Positions 22,679-35,460 are shown, counted from the stretch's first letter. The stretch is DNA of 64,000 bases from Coptis chinensis (GCA_015680905.1 CM027379.1:30894501-30958500), one strand, 5' to 3'. Made by a program: numbers and translations. Notes: a model not told the origin generated them from the letters alone.

Positions 22679-24752
22679 CTCAGGACCAACCCCATTAGCT
22701 CGAGAAGCTCCATAAAGTGAACTAAGCTCTTCAGCAGAAACTTGGTTTCCATACCTGGAGACAAAGTTTAAGAATTAACCGACATTATTAACTAGATAGC
22801 AAACGAGCAAGATGAATGAAAAGTAAAATATATTCTCACCTTACAGCGTCACAAAGAGATAAATTCAAGATGATTAGGATGAAGCTAAAAATGTAGTAGG
22901 TGGTAACCCGAGAGAAAAAGGAGGGTAATGACACCTATCTTCATCAAAGAAAGCCATGCAGTATAAATCAGATTATTGGAATATAAATATGCAATCTCTT
23001 GCACTTACGTAGCTAAATAGAAGACGGGTATCTGTTAGAAGAAAACCTACCTCAGTCACTGTGCAACCTAGCTCTTCCAAATGTGCAGCAGCTGCTTAAA
23101 TTGTGGATGCTACTCCAACATCAACACCATCTACAAGGGTTTCACGGATCACCCCAACCCTTAGCCCCTTTAGAGGTTTAGATTCCAAAGATTTTGTTGG
23201 TACTAACTGAGATGCAAGATTCAGTACCTCCTGAAAAATGAAACAATCTGTCACAAAGAAGAATGTCATTCACCCATATATTAAAATCTAATCTATTGTA
23301 CATACTCAGAGACTTAACAAAACAGGCTCAAAATTTCAATAAACAAGTTAGGCTGTAGAAGGATTGTTTTTTTTTAGAATGTTAAGGTGCCAAATTCTCA
23401 TTAAATAAATAAATTACTGCCTCTAGATATACAAAAAGATGAGAAATTAGGATCCACCTCCACCCATCTTACATCACCCCAGTACCCCACCCCACCCCAA
23501 AAGGAATCAAACCCTACTTTTTTCCTCATTGGAGGAAAAAAACAAAACCAAGTGGGGAATGTTTCTATAGATGATTCTCTATTAACCTGCTATAGAATAA
23601 CATGTGCACCCACCTGTGGCAAGATCTAGACCACATATCAGACACCACTACCAACCCAACCTCTGACCACTTAACTCCACACCACCACCCATTACAACTT
23701 TTTATGATTTTTCAACCCAACCAGAAAACAAGGCCTGAAAACCAAAGGGTTAGAAGAAAGAACGACCATTACTCTTTTGGATTATGAACCCACCATCACT
23801 TGTATGCGTGTTAATTCAGTTCTGAAGGACCTAGACCAGATCCACCCATCCCTCCTCCAATAATTCCGGTTGGTGAAGGAAAACATGTTCTGTCCGGGCC
23901 CCAGTTCAGTTCTGTTTCAATCCCCCAGTCCAGTTCTGCCCCGGTCCAGTTCGGAGGAGTTGTTCAGTTCAGTTCTGTTCTCGGGCGGTTCCAAGATTTG
24001 GAGTAGTTCCCTGCAGAACCGGCGAGAAGATGGAAAAGTACAAGTACCACTACTTGGATCGATAGCGATAATAATGGCAGCTCCACTAAAATCACAAGTT
24101 CCGGGACCTTGACCCTTCCTTTGGAAATAGCTGTTAACAAAGATAAGCTGCGATGAGCTCTAACAAGGTGTTTGGTTGGAAACAACTTCCACTTTGAAGG
24201 ATGGATTGCAGTCGGCTCCACCCTCCACAAGCATAATCCAAAGCCTTTTGACAATTTGAATCACTTGCATCACTTCTACACACACAATAATTTGCATATG
24301 TCAAGAAAAGTTACGAATAGCCGGACATGGCCAAGATAAGCACAACAAGAACTAAAACAGCCATGGTTAGTTGGAAGCTTGGAACAAGATTAGGAGAAAA
24401 GAGAGAAGATATTGAGTGGTTTTGCTACCGTAAACTAGGGGAAAGAAAGAGTGGAAAGTAAGTTTTGCAGCTAGGTGGAGAGAAATAAGAGAAGGATTGT
24501 TACACACACATAAAGTCAACAAGATTCTCAGGCAAAGACCTCAAGAAAAAATGAGAAAACTTACACGCTCACTGCTAGTAGCATCAAATATGTCGTGACC
24601 AGAAATTGCTTCAAGAAGAATTGCAGTGTCAGCAACAGAACTAAAGCATCCAATTACATCTAATGATGACGCATATGCCATGAGTCCAAACCTTGAGACA
24701 CGTCCATAGGTTGGTTTTATTCCCCACAACACCACAAAATGATGTTGGCTGC
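22679..24752 (-). pseudogene. GATA: Captured fragment of organellar Glu-tRNA(Gln) amidotransferase subunit A
   Basis: Three exons are recognisable on the minus strand. Exon a (24,752-24,565) has [19 protein letters not shown] and [12 protein letters not shown]. Exon b (23,230-23,051) has SKPLKGLRVGVIRETL and AAAHLEELGCTVTEV, with a TAA at about 23,097. Exon c (22,754-22,679) has RYGNQVSAEELSSLYGASRANG. Each is bounded by plausible splice sites, so introns were captured too. GatA is an amidase that, with GatB and GatC, amidates Glu-tRNA(Gln) in plastids and mitochondria. The N-terminus, the catalytic Lys/Ser part before exon a, the exon between b and c and the C-terminus are missing. It is cargo of the CACTA element, not a functional gene. 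Confidence 0.85.
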
Positions 24753-25929
24753 CTAATAGGAAAAAGACGTGCGTGGTGTCTTTTCTGCTCAACCACAAAT
24801 GTTACAGGAGGAAAGTAGCCCTCTTCCAGAGAATTGAAGCACAAGCCTAGATAAGAAACAATGATTCATATTACTCATAGACCTTCTAAATAGAGTCCAA
24901 CTCATAGAGTAGGACCTGGCTAAACTGTCCTTCACTAACACTATGCCAGAGATAAATAAGCCACATCCCCAACAATAAGAATCAGTAGGTAAAGTAACTT
25001 CAGCGTCGTCTGGAATAAGGCAAAACACATAGTTTTCATATGAAACCTACTTCCAAGTTTGCGAGCTGTATTATAAACTACTTCGCATTGTAGCCAAGTC
25101 ATATGCAATTCATGCATGTAAATAGAGTAATCTTATTTCATCGTATACTAGGAGTAGATGCAAAGACTTAGAGTACATTTTAAATTGACTTGATGCTATT
25201 CAGCTATACTTCTAAGAACTCGTTGAAAACGTATCACAATTGAAAAAAAAAATCTCCTATTAAGATGTAATCAGGTTGGGACAATACAGTTAACTGACCA
25301 CAAGTAACCTCACAACAGAAACAACATAGTATAAACCAATTACAACATTTTCATGTTTTGCAATTGTGCCCTAAATTTCCAAAAAATCGGTAATAATAAA
25401 CATTTTGCTTCTTCAAGACCAATTCCTTTATCTTGATGTCGATGACATTCAATCTCTCTACTTCAAGCTCAGTCTAATAACTAATATATCGAAAAGTGAC
25501 AGAATACATTAACTACGAAGTCTAATTAATTTCGAAATTAGAATTGAGTTGACAAACAAATGAAGAGATTAAAATAAAAATGAAAACTTACAGACTACGA
25601 AACTCTTTGCAGAATCCACATCTGAATTTGTGAACCAAAAGTATGGGTTCATGAAAAAGTAAAACTCCATCAGAAACGAGAACCATTTCTGAATAACGAG
25701 GTGAGAGAGGAGAGAAAGAGACGTGCTTTCCAGTTGCTTTGAGAGACTTCGTTGGAGTGACGGTGTTGTTTTCTTTCTTGGAGAGACGACGGTGAGAGAG
25801 GAGAGATGGTGGTGGTTTGTTTCCTTAGATTTTAGGTCTTTTTCTTTATTTTATTTTTCTTGTTTTTATGTGGCAGGGTATACTATTTTTATATTTTCTT
25901 TTTTTATTCAAATTATTTCGTTATACTAC

Positions 25930-26320
25930 CAAAACAGAAGAAGGGCGCGAATACAAAATCCCAAGCGATCTAAATGTTTTTCGCAATGGGTGCGAAAGTT
26001 TTAACGACGAAATTTTGGTCCCAAAAACCATAAGATTCGCCATGATGTGTAAAAACCACACCAATGACTACGTTTTTAAATGTCGCCTTATGTCAAAAGA
26101 TTTTGCCGACGCTCATTACGTCGCTGAAAACTAACTCTCAATTTTATTATTTTACAAAATTTGGATTATGACTTTTGGCGACATTAAAAACGTTGCCAGA
26201 CATTGGTTTTAAACACTGTGACAAAAGTTTACTTGTGACGCTTCTAAACGTCGCCAAAGGAAATCATTACCTACGTTTTTCCAGCGTCGCTAAAACTTTT
26301 GTCGCTAAAGAACCAGTTTG
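25930..26320. repeat. CACTA right subterminal repeats
   Basis: Repeated words TCGCC/GTCGCTAAA, ACGTCGCTGAAAAC and AAACGTCGCC in the inverted sense of the left array. Confidence 0.65.
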
Positions 26321-26379
26321 TTGTAGTGTCTGGTTTTATATTTGTCTCGTCTCTTGGAAATGCCCAAATGGATTGTAGC

Positions 26380-27372
26380 TCGATAGAGCATTGGAGCTCG
26401 TGTGAGCATTCTACTCTAGTGAGTATTTCACACTTAGTTGGTCCTTGAAGGTCCTCAACTTAGTGAAAAGTTTAGCTCAAGAGAGAATTTTTTAGCTTGT
26501 GAGAGCGTTCTGCTCAAGTGAACATTCTGCTCGAATGAGCATAGGTCGAGGGACCACTTAGCGCATATGTAAGCGTTTTGCTCGAGTGAGCGTAGGTCGA
26601 GAGACCTTTTATCACTTATGTAAGCGTTCTGCTCTAGTAGGTCAAAAGACTTTTTAGCACTTATGGAAGCGTTTTGCTCGAGTGAGCATAAGTCAAGGGA
26701 CCTTTTATCACTTATGTAAGCGTTCTACTCCAGTAGGTCAAGGGACCTTTTGTAGGAACCGCCTTACATACAATCTCATTACCCAACCCATCGAGTTTGT
26801 TGATTCACAAATGAATCTCACTCATTAATGATTTAAAACAATGTACAATGCACATAAGTGCCCGTTATTATATCCGGATTAAGAGGACAAACATCCATAA
26901 TAACAGAGGTGTTTGTTCTCTTATATAGTCAGTATAAAGATAAACAACCTCACTTGGTCCTGTTCATTACACACAAAGTGTACTAGTGTAATCCTATAGT
27001 CAAGATAGACTAATACCAGATTATACTACAACCATACTAATGGTTTGTCCAAATCCATTTAGGTTGTGAACGTTTACTTATATTTTATGAGGTATTGATG
27101 ATATGATCTTCTGTGTGTCACCACACACCATATCATCTACAACATAAAGTATTAGACACATGCATATAACTAATAACATATATAATATGCATAACATTTG
27201 CCCATATGATTCTCATTCAAAATATAAAGAATTGGAGTTAATACAAAAGTAATGCTTTTAGTATATAACCCTATCACCTTTTAGCGTTTATGGAAGTGTT
27301 CTGCTCAAGTGAGCGTAGGTCAAGGGACCTTTTATCGCTTATATAAGGGTTCTGCTCCAGTGAGCGTAGGTT
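26380..27372 (+). repeat. Degenerate tandem array, GCTCGAGTGAGCGTAGGTC-type
   Basis: Units of about 55-65 bp built around GTAAGCGTTCTGCTC, GAGTGAGCGTAGGTC and GAGRGACCTTTT. The array is interrupted by a copia solo LTR at 26,751-27,276 and resumes afterwards. No coding capacity. Confidence 0.65.
26751..27276 (-). mobile_element. Copia-type solo LTR, short form
   Basis: 526 bp. On the minus strand it starts TGATAGGGTTATATAC; its last bases appear on the plus strand as TGTAGGAACC. Flanked by CCTTT at 26,746-26,750 and 27,277-27,281. Closely related to 48,409-49,675 but lacks about 740 internal bases found there. Confidence 0.85.
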
Positions 27373-27545
27373 AAGGGACCATTGGTGCTTAAGTAAGCGT
27401 TCTGCACTGAGTTGATCCTAGAAGTATAGGTCCTCAACTAGTGAGTGGTATTAGGGAGGTCAAGGGACCATTGGTGCTTAAGTAAGCGTTCTGCACTGAG
27501 TTGATCCTAGAAGTATAAGTCCTCAACTAGTGAGTAGTATTAGGG
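27373..27545 (+). repeat. 84-bp direct duplication
   Basis: Copies at 27,373-27,456 and 27,462-27,545 (AAGGGACCATTGGTGC ... GGTATTAGGG) are nearly identical, so this is a recent local duplication within the array. Confidence 0.85.
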
Positions 27546-28107
27546 CTATGTAGCCTCTGAGCTCGAGTGGGCGTTTTGTTGTAGAGAACATTTTAGCTCT
27601 AGAGAGCGTTTGAGTTTGAGTGAGTGTTTCTGATTTGGAGGTTACAGCTGATAGCTAGCCTTGAATTGGCATGACTGTAGCTAGCTCCAGTTTTGGAGCG
27701 TGATTGACCTGTACAAAATGCGAGCTAACACCAAAGAGTTAGTACGAACTAACAGTAGTAATTCGAGTACGAACTAACAGTAGTAATTATATAATAACAT
27801 AATTTAACATGTTTAGATGGCAATAATAAGCCCCAGTCCGGAGATGGTTGTGGCTAGCCCCCAATTTGGAGCTTGATTGACCTGTTCTAAAATGAACTAA
27901 TACAAAAAGGTAATTAGAACGAAATAATTGGTAATTTCATCAATAAAATGAGAATTGAGCTCAAAAGTCTGGGTTATATCTGCGTGATATCTAGCTCCAG
28001 TTCGGTGTTGGTTGTAGTTAACCCCAGCTTGGAGTGTAATCGACCTGCAGTTGGTCGAGCTGTAGACATATAAATTAGTAGTATAATGCAAAGTCATTAT
28101 ATGGATG
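27546..28107. other. Repeat-derived sequence left of element B
   Basis: Degenerate repeats of the CTAGCTCCAGTTTGGAG...GATTGACCTG type (near 27,680, 27,850 and 27,990). No gene. Confidence 0.45.
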
Positions 28108-28112
28108 ACCTG

Positions 28113-28871
28113 TGATAAGCACCCAAAAGTGTATTATGAAACCCCATTAAGACATATAAATTTGGTTAATTATGTGTTTAATAATCATGAAATAAATATG
28201 TTTTCATACTTTTGCAGGTATTTGCAGTAAACATGGAAATATTGGTTAAACCTGAAATAAAGCACGAGGAACGGCGTATATACGAATTCTCCCAAATCCA
28301 CACAGAAGCATCAAACTTCCAAAGCTCCTACCTCTCGAACCAGGACTCCGAATGCGACACGAGAGATGCTCGGACAATCGTATGATGAACTCTACGATAG
28401 GCGGAAATTGTAAACACCAAAAAATACCGGACCGCCACTGGACTGCACATGGACCCACTATGCGGGGCCACAAGATTGGATGAGTCATCAATCATGGAGC
28501 ATGTCAAGACAAAGATAACAAATTATTGGTGCAAAGTTGACACCTTGCATGTAATAAATTAGATTAGGTGTTAATAGTGAAAAAAAAAGGCAAGGTGTCA
28601 CTTTGTTTTAATGTGGTGGATAAAAATTCATTAATGTGGTTTGATAATTCACGTGGGAGGAAATGAGATTTCTCTCAAATGGAGAAGAAATTAGACAAGG
28701 GTGGGGGACACTCCATTTACTCCCTTGACTTATTTTCCTCACATGGCATTATTTTAGTTCTTTAGTGAAAGAAATGTAAAGTTAGTTTTAGTTTTTTAAA
28801 AAAGATTGTAATAGTTTTAATGGAGGAACACTTGTTTCTTCTAGAAAAAAAATAGAAGTGAGTTTGATTGT

Positions 28872-28924
<53 letters not shown>

Positions 28925-29584
28925 CTTCTCTTTTATTTTTCTTAGTTTATAAATCCTTGTCCCAAGGATCATGAGCTAACTTCCCTTTTGGGGAGTTAAT
29001 CCAACTCATGTGAGGGTAAACCAATTGTTGTTGGTTTGGTAGGTTTAGGAAGAACAACTAACTCTACATCCTATCCCAAAATGGTAGTTGGTGTAGAGTT
29101 TAGTTAGGAATCAAGCAATGAGCTTAGAGATAAGTCATTGTTTGGTTTCACTTGCTAGCATGTATGAGCTCTTTAGTGAGCCATGCATGCTAGGGATCAA
29201 ATCTATTTTTCCGTTAGGGACTTGTCTATGAGTCTAGGAAGAATCAAAACCTTTTTCAAATCAACACTAATGATAATTTCACATGAGGAGGATTAACTCT
29301 CCACCTTCTCTTTCAAATCTCTATTTCGGTATTAAGTGAATGTTTTCAACGTTAATATTTTCTTAATGTTTATGTAGGAAGGAAAAATCTAGCATTTATA
29401 TTATGACCTTACTCCTTAGTTTCCCTTAATTGTAAATTCCAATTTGTAGTTGTTCTAAGCTTTAGTTTAGTTCGAATCTTTATTCCAACTCTACGTAACG
29501 AAGATCATGAGTAAGGAACCTTGAGTGCTTTTGCATCAATTCTTAGAGATCAAAACTCTAAGTAGTAGTAAAGAGCATATATCA
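28113..29584 (+). repeat. 5' LTR of element B
   Basis: Starts TGATAAGCACCC, ends GCATATATCA. Contains a (CT)n tract at 28,875-28,920, which is shorter than in the 3' LTR (45,232-45,292). The 3' LTR is otherwise nearly identical. Confidence 0.93.
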
Positions 29585-29586
29585 AA

Positions 29587-29602
29587 TGGCGCCGCTGCTG
29601 TT
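29587..29602 (+). other. Primer-binding site, element B
   Basis: TGGCGCCGCTGCTGTT, two bases after the LTR. It resembles the tRNA-Asp-type PBS reported for Athila/Calypso elements; the exact tRNA is not verified. Confidence 0.7.
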
Positions 29603-31290
29603 CTAAAGCCATAGAACTTGTGCTAAAGATCGGAAGTTGCATCAAGGGGGAACTCCCATTCTCTTCATTCCTTTCCTTGTCGTTCGTGCGTTTTTTTTAG
29701 TTCAAATTCATATTTTTTACCTCGCAATAGACCTCTTCGATAAAAAAAATTTCGTTCCACTTGCAGGTACCCAAAGTTAGGACTGGGAAACAACACTACA
29801 GGAGATTATAAGACTTCCATAAAAAATTGAACTCACTGTGGATTACTTGACACGCGTGCGCGGGTGTGTAGTCGCTACAAGAGTGTGACCAGCGTCATGA
29901 AAGTGATTTTTCTTTTTTGCCTCCCTCTGTTCAACCACCAAAGCATCTCGGATCTACCTTGATCCATTTCAGGCCTAAATATCTGGTCCCCAGCACTGAA
30001 AAATTCGATAATCCTTTGGGATTAATCGCGATTTAATTGAAACGTTTGTTTCAAGGGCGAAAACGCGGGAAGCTACAGGTTCCAATTTTCAGTATTATTG
30101 TATTTTTTTTTTATTATGTTTTTCTGCATGTATGCCATGTATATAGTATTAGAAAATATTTATGGATTATTATTTAAGTTTTAGCCTCGAATTATGTATG
30201 AATCAAGTTCGTATACCGGTAAATATTTATATACGATTACTTGGACATGATTTGCATATTAATGTATATTGACATATTAATGGTACTGTTTTGCATGGGT
30301 ATATGTCTTTCTACGTATAAATGTTTTTTTGTTACATGTTTGACATTTCTATACGTCTACGTACACGGTATTGTCTAATAAGTCGATTTTGTCAAGAAAG
30401 AGGAGAACATTCCAACGAGGGTTAAAATCTGAGTTGGGTAAGTTGTTTCTAAACCCTACGGGGTAAAGCTGCTCTCTATAGGACATTCGCAATCTCAATG
30501 AGTATTGTCGAAATCGATTTATTATGCAATACAAGAGTCGATTTTAGTTTAGGTATAATATTTTGCATGTTTAGTTTTGTCGTCTATTCTCGCGATGTAT
30601 ATCGTGATTAGGTATGCTAATGTATTTAGATAATGCATGAGTGATTCAAATTAAGCTACATTCTTGATATACGTTTACGTAATATCGATTTACAAATTAG
30701 CATACATATCATTATATTGATGTATATTTGCCAATGCACGTATGGAAATATTTATCGATGACACAAGCTTGCCTATTCAGATAGCTATAATTATGAGTAG
30801 AGTATCTTCACATGCTACTGCACTTAGTATTGTATGAGTAGATCGTATTTGCATGTTTGTATTTTAACCCTTGCATAAATCTTAAAAAAATATATAAATA
30901 TATATATATATATTCCAATGGTGTCTAGGAAACTTGAAAGATTGAGGTTACTTAATTAGAACCGTGCTTGCACGGAAAGCCTCCCTAATATCTCTCTTAT
31001 GACCTGGCTGTTGGTTTATGCACACGTATTCCTAGCTTCACTGCTACGTTAGCAGCAACTTAGGCATATGTTATTAAAATATAATGCTTAAGATAATAAT
31101 AAAATTCGAGTCCTACTAAATTCCTTCTGCTTGCATGAGATTAAGGTCTGGTTCCACTAAAGAAATTGAACATACCTATCGTCGAAAAAAAAACGATAAG
31201 CAATTGCGTAAGTTCTCACATAAAAATTGTTCTTCTTTCGCTAATTACCTTCATCACAATCAATCCTTCGCCGCCATCAACTTCGTCATT
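29603..31290 (+). other. Element B leader
   Basis: About 1.7 kb untranslated leader, AT-rich, with a (TA)n tract near 30,900. No ORF supported. Confidence 0.5.
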
Positions 31291-32880
31291 ATGGCTAACG
31301 ATCCTCCACGCCAGAGAAGCCCCCTCTCGGACTTCTATATCTTGCATTACAGGAAGGACCTTCTTCCTCGTGATCAAACTTGAGGACATTGTCGGTGATT
31401 TTCAGATCCCACCAAACGTTTTCAGTTTGTTACCAATATATCATGGTTTGGAGCACGAAAAACCGCATAATCATCTTCGTGAGGCTTCAACAAGTGGCAA
31501 CAACATTTCATCATCCGCCAGTCTCTAAGGAACAACTCTTGCTTCATTTGTTTCCATTCACTTTTAGCGGAAAAGCGTCAATCGGCTAGCGGGACAACAA
31601 TCACAATCCATAGACACATGGAATAAACTAGTTCGGGCTTTCATGCTTCGGGTTTACACACTCGAGAAAAAACAACTGAAATGCTTGAAGAAAATTCAAT
31701 TCTTTTCGTCAAAATCCTCATGAATCCTTTTCTGAAGCATGGAGTCGCTTTTTCTTGATCTTCGTTAGAATGTCCTCATCACCAACTGGAAAAAAGCTGT
31801 CCTTGTTCGTTCATTCTTTAATGGTCTTTCGATCATCAAAAGAAACTCTTGATATAATGAACGGCGGTTGCTTCATGGACAAAGGAGCTCTTGAAGCTTA
31901 TACTTTTCTTGAAAAACAAGCGAAAAAAGGGTACTTTGGGGTAACACCGAAGTCGTCTAGGTCATCAAAGGACAATGTTACAAAGGCCACATCTATTTTT
32001 GAGGTAAAACCCGATCCGAAATAAAAAATTTGATAGAATCCCTAACTAAAAAGTAGATGCCCTTGCAGGTTCAAGTAAACGATTAACTACCAAAACCAGT
32101 CATGAACGTTGACACTGCCCCTTGTGTCCTTTGTCTTAGTCCTGACCATCCTGATGCATATTGTCCCTTGTTATATGCTTCCCCTACTCAACAATCGGAG
32201 GAGGCATGTGCATTCAACATTCCTAATGCACCGTGGAGACAACATCCGAATTTCGCTTGACGCCAAAATAACCAACAAATGGGGGCTCCTCCAGGTTTCG
32301 CTAATCCACCTGTTCACCCTACCAACAATTTTATTCCATACCGCCAAGGAAATAATCAACAATACCAACAAGGTCAATTTCCAAATAATTCCAATGCTAA
32401 TTATCAAACCAGGTAGAAGCCTTGTTCTAGCTAATCCGGATCCCAACTATAATCAACAACTTCTAAGCAATAATTGAGAACTACTACTACTTTTGTAACA
32501 AACTGCGCCAACCATTACGGATAGGACAAATGAGACTTTCTTGGCTTACATGAACCAACAGGTCTCAAATTTTAACGTCTATCCAACAATCTTCAAGCAA
32601 TTGGCGCAAGAAAAGAGTCGAAGGCGTGTTTCTGCACAAGCGGTTCCAAACCCTAAACCAGCAAACACGACCTTTGAACTGACCAATGCCCGGTACAAGC
32701 ACCCCCAACCAAGGTGAGGTGCATGCAATCACTACTCTACGATCTGGAAAAAGCGTAGACAATCAGATAAGTATGCCAGATGATCAACCAAAAGAAAAAG
32801 AGGGTTCCAAGGATTCTATTTCTAATAATGAACCTATGGAAGATTCCCCAGATTCAACAGAGTCAACACCTCGAATGTAG
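31291..32880 (+). pseudogene. Element B gag
   Basis: Starts MANDPPRQRSPLSDFY at 31,291. It then reads in shifting frames through DFQIPPNVFSLLPIYHGLEH (about 31,405), GGCFMDKGALEAYTFLEKQ (about 31,870) and a CCHC zinc knuckle CVLCLSPDHPDAYC (about 32,124-32,165). The order matches the gag of element C at 49,949-51,160. Gag forms the virus-like particle and the knuckle binds the RNA genome. At least four frameshifts and several stops; not functional. Confidence 0.8.
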
Positions 32881-32955
32881 GAAACAAGCAAGTAGACCCT
32901 TTTGCCAAATTCATACTAAGGCACCATTTCTGCGACGCTTGGCAAAGAATAAACG

Positions 32956-34080
32956 ATGAGAATTTTCTTTGAAATTCGAGAGGCTTTTCAAAATTTAACA
33001 ATCAACTTACCTTTTCTCGATGCCTTAAAATTATTACCAAAACATGCAAAATTTCTGAAAGATATGTGCACCACAAAAAGGAGAACTAATGTTCCTCAAC
33101 AAGCGTTCCTCACTGAACAGTTTCCCTCCATCACCGAACACAATGGTATAGTAAAATACAAGGACCCTGGTAGCCCAACGGTTCTATGCACCTTAGGTGA
33201 CAAATACACGGCTACTGCACTACTAGACCTAGGAGCTAGTGTGAACTTACTTCCATATTATTTATTTAAACAACTAGGTCTTCATGAGCTCAAACCTACC
33301 ACCATGACTCTACAGTTAGCCGATCGTTCCATAAAGTATCCAAAAGGAATTGTGGAAAACGCCCTTGTAAAAGTCCAAGATTTTTTCTATATCCGTAGAC
33401 TTTGTTATTTTGGATCTGAAGTTGCATGTGATTCCATTCCGATCATCTTAGGATGTCCGTTCCTCGCCACTGCTAATGCTCTTATTAACTGTCGAGATGG
33501 TTCCATGATCATGTCCTTCGGAAATCTTTCGGTCGAGGTGAATGTGTTCAAGTTGATGAAACAACTTCCAGAGCCTGACATTAATGGTGAGGCCAACAGG
33601 ATTGACAGCATTCCGCAAGAGTATTTCACAAACTCTTTTCCTGAAGATGAAGTGTACCAATTTCTTTCCTTTAGCGAATCTAAATTTGAGGACGATGATT
33701 ACACACAAGAAGTAAATGAGTTATTAGAGTCAGTACCATTATTTGACCCTACAACAGTGATGTCAAGTAACTTGGATGATCATCAATCTGTTTACTACAT
33801 GGATGATGACCTTCCTCAAGAATCTTTAATACCCACTCTGCCCACCCCTGAATTAAAACCACTTCCTTCGGAATTAAAATACGTACAGCTTGATGCTGAT
33901 GGTCGTCACCCAGTTATTATTTCTTCACAATTAACTGACGATCAGGAAGCTCGTTTAATTAATGTCATTCAACAACATCGTTCTGCTATTGGATGGTCCC
34001 TCGATGACATTAAAGGCATTGAACCTAATGTGTGCACCCATCGTGATACACCGGAAGAAAATGCTAAGGCGTCGGCGTGA
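32956..34080 (+). CDS. Element B protease and start of RT, open 374 codons
   Basis: Residues 1-70 are a linker conserved with element C (FQNLTINLPFLDALKLLP). The aspartic protease has DLGAS at residues 91-95, followed by LADRSIKYPKG and IPIILGCPFLA. Residues 230-310 are an acidic spacer. The last part, SAIGWSLDDIKGIEPNVC, is the start of the reverse transcriptase. The protease would cleave the Gag-Pol polyprotein. The frame is open throughout, unlike gag and the rest of pol around it. It has no start context of its own and would have been part of a polyprotein. Confidence 0.82.
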   Translation: MRIFFEIREAFQNLTINLPFLDALKLLPKHAKFLKDMCTTKRRTNVPQQAFLTEQFPSITEHNGIVKYKDPGSPTVLCTLGDKYTATALLDLGASVNLLPYYLFKQLGLHELKPTTMTLQLADRSIKYPKGIVENALVKVQDFFYIRRLCYFGSEVACDSIPIILGCPFLATANALINCRDGSMIMSFGNLSVEVNVFKLMKQLPEPDINGEANRIDSIPQEYFTNSFPEDEVYQFLSFSESKFEDDDYTQEVNELLESVPLFDPTTVMSSNLDDHQSVYYMDDDLPQESLIPTLPTPELKPLPSELKYVQLDADGRHPVIISSQLTDDQEARLINVIQQHRSAIGWSLDDIKGIEPNVCTHRDTPEENAKASA

Positions 34081-34089
34081 ACCTAACGT

Positions 34090-35440
34090 CGCCTAAACCC
34101 TACCATGAAAGATGTGGTCGGGGGAGGAAGTGTTAAAATTACTAGATGCGGGTATTATTTACCCTATCTCGATAGTGTTTGGGTGAGTCCCCGCATTACC
34201 GTGGTTCCAAAGAAATCTGGCATTACGGTTGTGCGAAATGATAAAGATGAATGCATTTCCACTCGTATCCCGATAAAATGGCTTAATATGCATTGACTAT
34301 CGCAAACTTAATGTCGTCACTCGTAAGGATCACTTTCCACTTCCATTCATCGATCGGATGCTTTCGAGCGTTTAGCCGGTCATGCCTATTCTTCGCTTTC
34401 TTGATGGTTATTCAGGTTATTTTTAGATAGTCATCGACCCTGCTAATCAAGAAAAGACAACGTTCACCTGTCCATTTGGTACATTTGCATATAGACGAAT
34501 GCCTTTTGGCCTTTGCAATGCACCTGGTACTTTTCAACGCTGCATGCTTCATATTTTCAGTGATATGGTTGAACGGTTTATGGAAGTATTCATGGACGAC
34601 TTCTCAATTTATGGAGATTCTTTCGATAGCTGTCTATCAAATCTTGAAAAGGTCTTTACACGTTGTGAAGAGAAAAACCTTGTTCTTAATTGGGAAAAAT
34701 GCCATTTCATGGTTACTAAAGGAATAGTTTTAGGACATATCGTTTCAAAGGACGGAATCGAAGTCGACAAAGCTAAGATAGAAAAAATTGCTTCACTTCC
34801 TATACCAAAAACAGTTCGAGACATTCGCGCATTCTTAGGACACGCAGGTTTCTATAGGAGATTTATTCAAGATTTCTCAAAGGTTGCTAGACCTTTAACC
34901 AATCTCCTGCTTAAAGATGTCGCTTTTGATTTGAGTTCGATTTGCAAACAAGCCTTTGAGGTATTAAAACCGCGATTAACTACCGCTCCTATAATTCAAC
35001 CACCTGATTGGTCTAAACCTTTTGAATTAATGTGTGACGCGAATTTAACTATGCTATTGAGTCGCATCTACTAGGCAACGCCGAGAAGATAAGCCGGTTG
35101 TCATTTACTATGCGAGTAAAACCCTTAATGAAGCTCAATGTAACTATACCACCACCGGAGAAAGAGTTTTCGCCATTGTATATCGTTAGATAAGTTTCAT
35201 CCTTACCTAGTGGGTTCTCCAACTATTGTCTACATCGACCATCGCGCACTTCGCTATCATTAGCGAAAAAAGATGCAAAACAAAGGTTGATCCGATGGAT
35301 TCTCCTTTTGCAAGAGTTTACTCTCGAAATTAGAGATAAAAAGGTAGGGAAAATGTGGTTGCAGACCATTTATCAAGACTTGTCGATGATGTTGATATCG
35401 ATACCGAACCTATCGTGATTCCTTTCCGGATGAACACTTG
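34090..35440 (+). pseudogene. Element B reverse transcriptase and RNase H
   Basis: RT landmarks: WVSPRITVVPKKSG, DYRKLN and RKDHFPLPFIDRML in shifting frames. From 34,499 an open stretch has MPFGLCNAPGTFQRCM, VFMDDFSIYG (the active-site Asp pair of the YxDD-type motif), VLNWEKCHFM, LGHIVSKDGIEVDK and IRAFLGHAGFYRRFI, to MCDAN near 35,040. RNase H follows in broken frames to about 35,440 (VADHLSRL-like). It copies RNA into cDNA and degrades the RNA strand. Short frame-breaking losses are frequent at 34,080-34,450. Confidence 0.85.
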
Positions 35441-35460
35441 TACTCTATTTTTTCGTCCCC

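Larger units (their letters stand above)
21532..26328. mobile_element. Non-autonomous CACTA transposon carrying a GatA fragment
   Basis: Left end CACTACAAGAAACAGGG; right end, inverted, CACTACAACAAACTGG. The similarity continues (GTCTTTAGCAACAAAA versus GTTCTTTAGCGACAAAA). Target duplication TCT at 21,529-21,531 and 26,329-26,331. Length 4,797 bp. Subterminal repeats with AACGTCGC-type words occupy about 21,545-22,135 and 25,930-26,320. There is no TNP-type transposase, so it would need one in trans. The interior holds host gene exons on the minus strand (separate entry). About 24,755-25,700 shows no coding sequence I can identify. Confidence 0.92.

Noticed and set aside
23602..24254. Several ORFs on both strands between GatA exons a and b
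   Set aside because: They fall in the captured intron of the GatA fragment, overlap on opposite strands and show no domain.
26380..27545. CRISPR-like array
   Set aside because: Repeats are degenerate, units vary in length, there are no unique spacers and this is a plant genome.
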